From Candidatus Thorarchaeota archaeon (lineage in GTDB: Archaea > Asgardarchaeota > Thorarchaeia > Thorarchaeales > Thorarchaeaceae): 10,507 bases of DNA. The stretch covers positions 1-10,507 of the forward strand of contig JAEOUL010000234.1 in the NCBI GenBank assembly GCA_016839345.1, in the 5' to 3' direction. A program made the position numbers and the translations under genes. Below are positions 5,789-10,507 of this stretch, one piece after another; position 1 is the first letter of the stretch, and each line of letters starts with the position of its first letter. The notes beneath the pieces were generated by a model that saw nothing but the letters and a program-made list of their open reading frames with translations, did no database searches and was not told where the DNA came from.

Positions 5789-5836
5789 AGAGAAAGGATG
5801 GAAGGAGGTGCGACCAAGGCAACCTTGAGGGTCGTG
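5789..5836 (-). terminator. Orphan terminator element copy 3, no minus-strand gene before it
   Basis: Contains the shared tract (minus strand CCTCCTTCCATCC, TTTCTC) and a long hairpin: CGACC (5811-5815) pairs with GGTCG (5830-5834), and AAGG (5816-5819) pairs with CCTT (5823-5826) around loop CAA, with a 3-base bulge. No minus-strand gene ends just upstream of it, because the neighbour at 5877 runs the other way. It may be the scar of a lost gene, or a barrier against antisense transcription into the SSB region. Confidence 0.5.
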
Positions 5837-5876
5837 TCAAAAATTCGAAATTGATTACAATCTGAAAGTACTTTAG

Positions 5877-7196
5877 ATGGATAAGATTAGCCCGGAGATT
5901 CAAGGACAGTCACAAATATTGATGGAGGAGAATAAGGAACCATTCGAGGATATCTTCCCCAATTCAGAATATGAAGGGAGTGTGATAACAGTACTTAATT
6001 TGTCGCTGGTAACATTCCTGATTCTTCTTGGGTTGAGTATGGTCGCTCCGATTCTTCCCACGTATGCAGAAAGCTTTCAGGTTTCGTACACTCTTGTGGG
6101 ATTTGTTGTATCATCCTTTGCAGTTACACGGATGATTCTTGACATACCTGCGGGTCTTCTTTCAAGAAGGTTCGAAAAGAGGAGGATTATGATTACAGGT
6201 TTAGTGCTCCTCTCGACATCTTCGGTAATTGCGGGTTTGGCTCCAAATTACTTCATATTAGTAATTGCTAGACTCATAGAGGGAGCTGGTTCTGCGCTAT
6301 ATGTAACAACGGCAACAGTGTTTCTTGCTCAAATTTCAGGCAAAGAGAAACGGGGACAGTGGATGAGTCTCTATATGGGTATGCTTCTTCTTGGGGCTAT
6401 CTTTGGACCTACATTTGGAGGAATCCTTGCAGAGTTGTATGACATTCGTGCACCCTTCTTTGCTTATGCCATCATCACAGGGCTTGCAGTGATTCCAACA
6501 TTGATTTTACCAAATCTGGCAAATTCTGGGAATACATCTGAACCTCAACAAATGAAAGAGATTCTACGGGATATGCGGCAGGTCGTATCCAACCGTTCGT
6601 TTCTCCTAGTTACATTTGCGGTCTTTACGATGTTCTTTCTACGGACTGGTGTAAGGAGCACGCTTATACCTTTGTTTGCAGCTAACAATTTGGGATTGGA
6701 TGCTGCAGCCATTGGTCTGATTCTAACAATTGGAGGTGTAACAACCGCCCTTACAATCACTCCAATGGGAAGTATTTCTGATAGGATAGGTAGAAAGATA
6801 CCTCTAGCACTTTGCCTTGTATTGACAGCTGTTATCACATTGGTAATCCCCCTTTCAGCAGACCTACTGACACTTTCAATATCTGTTGGAATATACGGAG
6901 CAATCATCGGTCTACAGGGTCCGAGTGCTGCTTATGTAACAGATCTTTCACCACAGGATAAACTAGAGATTTCTATGGGACTCTATCGAATGATAAGTGA
7001 CTTTGGATTTGTTATGGGTCCTCTTCTCCTAGGTTTCTTGGCAGACATAACTGCTATTCCTGTAGAAGGAGTGTCACATTCAGGTCTGATCACAGTTTTT
7101 CCTTTCATGGTGGCGTCGGTTATTCTCATCATTGCATTCATTGTGCTACTAAAAGCCAATGATCCTGTCAGGAAGAGTATCAAGATTTCAGGATGA
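5877..7196 (+). CDS. Major facilitator superfamily (MFS) transporter
   Basis: A 439-residue integral membrane protein with about 12 hydrophobic helices in two halves, as in 12-TM MFS carriers. The cytoplasmic loop-2/3 signature is GLLSRRFEKRR (93-103), and its echo in the second half is GSISDRIGRK (298-307), the classic motif A pair. IARLIEGAGSALYVTTA (about 134-150) matches the RxxxGxGxA motif B region, and GPTFGGILAE resembles the motif C region found in drug/H+ antiporters. The first ~38 residues are a hydrophilic, acidic, cytosolic tail. The family moves small solutes by proton coupling; here the style is multidrug-efflux-like, but the substrate cannot be read from sequence. The ATG at 5877 is the first in frame. 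No strong SD; a BRE/TATA-like CGAAATTGATTA lies ~20 bases upstream. It converges with the large surface-protein gene. Confidence 0.9.
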   Translation: MDKISPEIQGQSQILMEENKEPFEDIFPNSEYEGSVITVLNLSLVTFLILLGLSMVAPILPTYAESFQVSYTLVGFVVSSFAVTRMILDIPAGLLSRRFEKRRIMITGLVLLSTSSVIAGLAPNYFILVIARLIEGAGSALYVTTATVFLAQISGKEKRGQWMSLYMGMLLLGAIFGPTFGGILAELYDIRAPFFAYAIITGLAVIPTLILPNLANSGNTSEPQQMKEILRDMRQVVSNRSFLLVTFAVFTMFFLRTGVRSTLIPLFAANNLGLDAAAIGLILTIGGVTTALTITPMGSISDRIGRKIPLALCLVLTAVITLVIPLSADLLTLSISVGIYGAIIGLQGPSAAYVTDLSPQDKLEISMGLYRMISDFGFVMGPLLLGFLADITAIPVEGVSHSGLITVFPFMVASVILIIAFIVLLKANDPVRKSIKISG

Positions 7197-7257
7197 ATTG
7201 ATTCGCACAGTCAAGGAAATTTCAAGATGGAGTTCTACAAGAGGAGGGATTCAACAA

Positions 7258-7302
7258 AGAGAAAGAATGGAAGGATGTGCGACCAACGCACATGCTCCTT
7301 CC
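7258..7302 (-). terminator. Terminator element copy 4, after the large surface-protein gene
   Basis: A strong hairpin just past the stop at 7316. TGTGCG (7276-7281) pairs with CGCACA (7287-7292) around loop ACCAA, and the stem extends through GGAAGGA (7269-7275) with TCCTTCC (7296-7302) across a 3-base bulge. On the minus strand it is followed by ATTCTTTCTCTTTG. Relative to the copy at 10393-10409 (GGTGCG/CGCACC) the first pair changed from G-C to T-A on both sides, a compensatory change. It also sits in the convergent gap after the MFS gene. Confidence 0.7.
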
Positions 7303-7315
7303 TAGAATCAAGTTA

Positions 7316-10234
7316 CTATGTTGCTTTTCTACGTTTCATGAGAAACACGATGACCAATGCTACCCCAACGCCAGACCCACCAACTAATATCACTCCAATG
7401 AGGAGTGTATTGTCTGGAGGAGCTGCTGAGCCAGGATAGTCTAATGCATCTAGAGGATTCGTCCCCGCAATCACTTCCAACCCGTCCAAGTAGGTGTCCC
7501 CATCAGAATCGTCGTTAAGCGGGTCCGTACCTATCTTCACCTCGAAGGCATCATTGAGATTGTCACAGTCTGTGTCAATGCAGTCAACATCGGTGCCGTA
7601 ACCGATCTCATCCAGATCGTCAAGCCCATCATAATCAAGGTCGCCAACCGAAGCTCCGAGCATGTCGATGATTGTGCGTATCTCGTCAATGTCCCCAGTC
7701 ACAGATGTATCCAAGAGACTGATGAGGTCAGTATTTCCAGTCACCAAGGCGGCTACTGCTTCCAATCTTGTCGCATTAGCGTCTAGATAGTAAACAGCAT
7801 CCAGCAATAGAGACGCGTTCCCTTCTACATACGTAAAGAGGGTTTCAATTGCAGTATGATTACCATCTAACCATGAGATCACCTGCTGGACCAAGGTCGC
7901 ATTATCATCCAACTGCTGTATCACGTTTAGCAAGAGAGATGAATTGCCATCCGACCAGTCTATCAAATTCTGGATGAGGGTAGCGTTACCATCCAAGTCG
8001 TCATAGATCTCGTCATACCATGCCTGCGGAATTGCGGGGTAGGACATCGGATCTGTAGGGTCACTGCCATAAGCAATCTCATAGGCATCAAGGAAATTAT
8101 CATTGTCGGAGTCTATCTTTCCAGGATCTGTTCCATAAACATACGTTTCTTCAATGTCAGAAAGCCCATCACAATCATTATCCAAATAGAAGACAGAAAG
8201 GAAGCAATCACTTAAACCACCATGAGTGGCATTGTAGGCATCAACCATTGGGAAGTTTGTGGATGATGTATATCCTGCAACATATACATGCCCGTTTTCA
8301 ACAGCAATGGCTGTACCAGTGTCAGAATCAGAACCCCCAAGAAAAGTGCTATAGAGAATTGAGCCTCCGGATGTTAGGCAGACAAGAAAGCCGTCTAATG
8401 AACCACCTCCAAACGTACTATTATACGCGTCTACCATCGGGAAGTCAATTGATTCTGTACCTCCTGTAATATAGGCAAACCCATATTCAACAGCTATATC
8501 AAAACCCACAACTTGACCTCCCCCCTGAAGTGCTTTTGCATAATAAACAGAAAGTAGATTGTTAGTGTATTTGTAGACAGCAGTGTAGTCATTATCATTG
8601 GCAGAATACGAAACATATGGACAACCATCCTCGATGGCTATTGCCATTCCATAATCACCTGCAGCCCCACCATAGAAGGTGCTGTACAATAGCCCGCCAG
8701 CAGACGATAGTTTCATCGTAAAACCATCGCGTGTACCTCCAAAGGATTGGTCGTAACCATTAACCCAGAAGTTTGATGAGTAAGTCATCCCAGTTATGAA
8801 AGCCTCGCCACTCTCGACTGCAATATCGACGCCAATGTCATTAGAAGTTGCATACGCTGGATTATTTGGTCTTAGCGGGACGGAATAGACCAATCCCGAC
8901 CCATTGGCGTAGCCTTTAGCGGCAAATCCATCGGTTAAAAAGGTGGGTCCGGTGTAAATAGATCCTGTGACATAATAGACACCATTCTCCACTGCAATAG
9001 CCGTATTCTGGTCTTCAAGAGTGCTAGACACCGGTCCATAGGTACTGTATATTAATGTCTGGCCATCAGCACTGAAGACTGACACGTAGCCATCAAAGTT
9101 ACCATTATACGTTGTATCTATTGCATCCCCTGTAGTAGGGAAGTTGCTCGACATTGTCATCCCAGCGACATAAACAATTCCATTCTCGACAGCCAATCCA
9201 TTGCCCTCATCAATTGACGATCCACCCAGATAGGTGCTGTAAATCAGCGTCTGTCCATCAGCTGTCATCTTGAAAACAAAGCAGTCGCCATCTCCATTGT
9301 GTGTAGAATCATATCCACTGAACATGGGAAAATTGGTAGAATACGTGGTTCCGGATACATAGACATACCCATTTTCAAATTCGAGTTCATTTGCTCGATC
9401 AGAAGCTGACCCACCAAAGTATGTACTATAGGGCATATTGACCGGATCAATTACAAGGGTTTCAGTAATATCGTACTCGCCAAGTTCAAAAACGACTTCA
9501 TTTGATGATTCAATCAAGAAGGCTGATGAAACCTCTTGTTCATTGTTGTCAAATGTCTGGAACACCCGAAGACCTACATCTCCAAGGAGATGTCCATCTT
9601 TTGAAATATAAACTGAATCATCATCTACACTGAGACTATCAGCATTGGAGTATCTGAGACTTATGAGTTCAGGATTAGCACCAGGAGACACAATGAACTC
9701 ATACTTGATGAAGCCATCACAAATCTTGTAGACCAAGTCAATTCCGGGGTATAGATTTCTGTACCTCACCTCTAGACAATCGGTGAGACCAGTCTTCCAT
9801 TGACTGCTATCAGACCCATAGAAATAGTTTGTAACAGAACCTGTGGGTTTCTCGCCCTCTGGAATGACCTGATTACTACCCTGAAACTCGAGGGCAAAAT
9901 ACACATCATCGACCAGATAATGCACTTCAGATAGTCCAAAGTACGCAACTATACTGGTTCCTTTGCGACAGACATAGTATATTCCCCCACCATCAGATGG
10001 TGTTGGTACAAACATCATCATTTCCAGATTCTCATTCCCTGACGACTCTATGATCTCAGGAAGTTCCATCACTTGCGTGGTTTCTTTAAACCCAGCTTCA
10101 GTCATGGGTACAGGTGAGAAAACCCCAACAACTGTAATGAGTAAAAATACAATCATACCTACTTTAAGCAGGTTCTTTCCATTTGCTTTCGTTGCATCCA
10201 CTCTCCTTCTCTCGTGATAAGAAAACAAAGTCAT
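7316..10234 (-). CDS. Large secreted surface protein: DUF7948-like domain, SBBP beta-propeller, TSP3-like repeats, 14-residue stalk, C-terminal anchor
   Basis: A 972-residue protein. Residues ~20-47 are a signal peptide or signal anchor. Residues ~85-265 match the DUF7948-type N-terminal beta domain (NYFYGSD at 136, LYPGIDLVY at 161, KYEFIVSPGANPE at 177, VIDP at 261). Residues ~267-684 hold about seven SBBP repeats of 50-60 residues (YSTYFGGS…DRA…AVENGxVYVAG…TNFP), expected to form a beta-propeller. TSP3-like Asp-rich calcium-binding repeats lie at ~685-735 (DNDCDGLSD, DSDNDNFLD) and ~865-935 (DLDYDGLDD, DDSDGDTYLDG). Between them, 747-858 are eight exact 14-residue units. A helix (~944-966) and MKRRKAT anchor the C-terminus. 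It is therefore a long extracellular stalked protein; its ligand is unknown. ATG 10234 is the only usable start in frame. The stop is TAG TAA, with a terminator right after it. Confidence 0.9.
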   Translation of the reverse strand: MTLFSYHERRRVDATKANGKNLLKVGMIVFLLITVVGVFSPVPMTEAGFKETTQVMELPEIIESSGNENLEMMMFVPTPSDGGGIYYVCRKGTSIVAYFGLSEVHYLVDDVYFALEFQGSNQVIPEGEKPTGSVTNYFYGSDSSQWKTGLTDCLEVRYRNLYPGIDLVYKICDGFIKYEFIVSPGANPELISLRYSNADSLSVDDDSVYISKDGHLLGDVGLRVFQTFDNNEQEVSSAFLIESSNEVVFELGEYDITETLVIDPVNMPYSTYFGGSASDRANELEFENGYVYVSGTTYSTNFPMFSGYDSTHNGDGDCFVFKMTADGQTLIYSTYLGGSSIDEGNGLAVENGIVYVAGMTMSSNFPTTGDAIDTTYNGNFDGYVSVFSADGQTLIYSTYGPVSSTLEDQNTAIAVENGVYYVTGSIYTGPTFLTDGFAAKGYANGSGLVYSVPLRPNNPAYATSNDIGVDIAVESGEAFITGMTYSSNFWVNGYDQSFGGTRDGFTMKLSSAGGLLYSTFYGGAAGDYGMAIAIEDGCPYVSYSANDNDYTAVYKYTNNLLSVYYAKALQGGGQVVGFDIAVEYGFAYITGGTESIDFPMVDAYNSTFGGGSLDGFLVCLTSGGSILYSTFLGGSDSDTGTAIAVENGHVYVAGYTSSTNFPMVDAYNATHGGLSDCFLSVFYLDNDCDGLSDIEETYVYGTDPGKIDSDNDNFLDAYEIAYGSDPTDPMSYPAIPQAWYDEIYDDLDGNATLIQNLIDWSDGNSSLLLNVIQQLDDNATLVQQVISWLDGNHTAIETLFTYVEGNASLLLDAVYYLDANATRLEAVAALVTGNTDLISLLDTSVTGDIDEIRTIIDMLGASVGDLDYDGLDDLDEIGYGTDVDCIDTDCDNLNDAFEVKIGTDPLNDDSDGDTYLDGLEVIAGTNPLDALDYPGSAAPPDNTLLIGVILVGGSGVGVALVIVFLMKRRKAT
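7661..7996 (-). repeat. Eight tandem 42-base units encoding 14-residue stalk repeats
   Basis: Residues 747-858 divide without gaps into eight 14-mers: LDGNATLIQNLIDW, SDGNSSLLLNVIQQ, LDDNATLVQQVISW, LDGNHTAIETLFTY, VEGNASLLLDAVYY, LDANATRLEAVAAL, VTGNTDLISLLDTS and VTGDIDEIRTIIDM. Units 1-6 each have an N-glycosylation sequon (NAT, NSS, NAT, NHT, NAS, NAT) at the same place; units 7-8 have lost it. Hydrophobic residues recur at positions 1, 7-8 and 11-12. DNA identity between units is modest, so the repeat is old and held by protein-level selection. Confidence 0.85.
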
Positions 10235-10239
10235 AGCTA

Positions 10240-10263
10240 CTAGTTGACCAATGTCTTCATCAT
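10240..10263 (-). CDS. Possible leader ORF (MMKTLVN) before the large surface-protein gene
   Basis: ATG ATG at 10263 begins a seven-codon frame ending in TAG, only five bases before the ATG of the large gene. It has the best ribosome-binding site in the area: AGGAG (10274-10270 on the minus strand), six bases from the first ATG. The large gene's own ATG has no such site, so it may depend on translation reaching it through this leader. No homology can be judged for so short a peptide. Confidence 0.3.
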   Translation of the reverse strand: MMKTLVN

Positions 10264-10294
10264 CACTCTCTCCTAGTGAGTAGACTGTGTTGTA

Positions 10295-10304
10295 AGGTGC
10301 ACCT
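10295..10304. promoter_or_regulatory. Perfect 10-bp palindrome AGGTGCACCT, candidate operator
   Basis: It lies just downstream of the TATA-like box at 10306-10318 and before the expected transcription start of the large surface-protein gene, where an archaeal repressor would typically bind. A single 10-bp palindrome can arise by chance, so confidence is low. Confidence 0.3.
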
Positions 10305-10305
10305 A

Positions 10306-10318
10306 CTTATTAATTATC
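10306..10318 (-). promoter_or_regulatory. TATA-like box for the large surface-protein gene
   Basis: On the minus strand it reads GATAATTAATAAG, the most AT-rich run in the upstream gap. With usual spacing the transcript would start near 10285, giving a ~50-base leader that contains the AGGAG site and the short leader frame. Confidence 0.4.
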
Positions 10319-10370
10319 TCAGAAAATTAGGCAAATTGATGATTTTATGGCGTCAATTCTTGATTTTATA

Positions 10371-10425
10371 CTGAAGAGAAAGGATGGAAGGAGGTGCGAC
10401 CAACGCACCCTTGCGGGGTGTGTCG
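10371..10425 (-). terminator. Terminator element copy 5, with alternative hairpins, after the partial gene at the window end
   Basis: GGTGCG (10393-10398) pairs with CGCACC (10404-10409) around loop ACCAA; on the minus strand this is followed by TCCTTCCATCC and TTTCTCTTCAG. Bases 10406-10410 (CACCC) can instead pair with 10416-10420 (GGGTG), enclosed by CGAC/GTCG (10397-10400 with 10422-10425). The two hairpins share bases and cannot form together. The element lies about 45-80 bases after the TGA at 10456. Confidence 0.65.
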
Positions 10426-10455
10426 AGCCCGGCCCGTTCGTTTACGGCCAGACCT

Positions 10456-10506
10456 TCATCCGCCGCCGGTCACTAGCTCCTTCCTGACGATCTCGCGACC
10501 CTCATC
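10456..10506 (-). CDS. C-terminal fragment of an unidentified protein (16 codons, 5' end outside window)
   Basis: On the minus strand, from the window edge, a frame reads DEGREIVRKELVTGGG and stops at TGA (10456-10458). The other two frames stop earlier. The DNA is much richer in G+C than the rest of the window, which would fit a highly expressed or recently gained gene, but too little is visible to name it. The terminator element that follows supports a gene ending here. It could instead be part of a structured RNA. Confidence 0.45.
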   Translation of the reverse strand, partial: DEGREIVRKELVTGGG

Positions 10507-10507
10507 G

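Larger units (their letters stand above)
4541..5834 (-). repeat. Tandem duplication of an SSB gene unit, about 620-base period
   Basis: The order terminator element / SSB gene / conserved upstream block occurs twice and ends with a third element: element 4537-4589, SSB A 4600-4992, block 5099-5154, element 5161-5187, SSB B 5227-5610, block 5719-5774, element 5789-5836. Equivalent points are 618 to 627 bases apart. Both flanks were copied with the gene, so this is a segmental duplication and not two independent acquisitions. The divergence between copies shows it is old. Confidence 0.8.

Noticed and set aside
5799..5853. Mini-ORF starting MEGGAT, repeated at 4546, 7267 and 10384, with GGAGGTG resembling a ribosome site
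   Set aside because: The copy at 5178 stops after MEG, the frames diverge after a few codons, and GGAGGTG lies inside the frame, not before it. Stem pairing and position after minus-strand genes explain the conservation better.
1..10507. CRISPR arrays, tRNAs, rRNAs, insertion sequences
   Set aside because: I saw no regularly spaced direct repeats, no tRNA T-arm pattern with matching acceptor stem, no transposase motifs and no terminal inverted repeats. The only repeats are the SSB duplication, the terminator family and the internal protein repeats.

Overview
The window looks archaeal, and most likely Asgard (Thorarchaeota-like), although no phylogenetic marker is complete. The evidence is: two single-OB-fold SSB proteins of the Sulfolobus SSB type; two secreted surface proteins with an N-terminal hydrophobic leader and a C-terminal membrane anchor followed by a KRRK/KKRR tail; AT-rich TATA-like boxes a few tens of bases before starts; and pyrimidine-rich, U-tract style terminators. 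The DNA is moderately AT-rich, except for the last ~90 bases, which are clearly GC-rich. I found no rRNA, tRNA, CRISPR array or insertion sequence.

Layout. Bases 1-2094 are on the plus strand: the tail of an unidentified protein, an HD-domain phosphohydrolase 16 bases later, and a 411-residue protein I do not recognise with confidence but whose motif order faintly recalls RtcB. A phosphoribosyltransferase gene converges on it from the minus strand (2112-2759). A 436-base gap follows, with a minus-strand hairpin/U-tract terminator and some open but unconvincing reading frames. Then come minus-strand genes: a subtilisin-fold surface protein (3196-4440) that seems to lack part of its catalytic machinery, and two tandem SSB paralogues (4600-4992 and 5227-5610). 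A plus-strand MFS transporter (5877-7196) faces a large minus-strand surface protein (7316-10234) built from an N-terminal DUF7948-like domain, an SBBP-type beta-propeller, calcium-binding TSP3-like repeats and an eight-unit 14-residue stalk. The window ends in the last 16 codons of another minus-strand gene.

The most interesting structure is in the spacers. (1) The SSB gene, its 5' region and its 3' element are duplicated as a ~620-base unit, and a 56-base upstream block holding the inverted repeat GCATAG-TTG-CTATGC is at least as well conserved between the copies as the coding DNA. (2) A recurrent element (hairpin, then a tract reading CCTTCCATYCTTTC on the minus strand) lies just downstream of most minus-strand genes. 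Its stem shows a compensatory base-pair change, and one copy has no gene to terminate. (3) The subtilisin-like gene is followed, in frame after its TAG, by 29 open codons that encode a further membrane helix.

There is no clear single pathway. The two surface proteins are plausible cell-envelope components, the SSBs serve DNA replication and repair, and the HD and phosphoribosyltransferase proteins suggest nucleotide metabolism. All functional calls rest on reading the sequence by eye.
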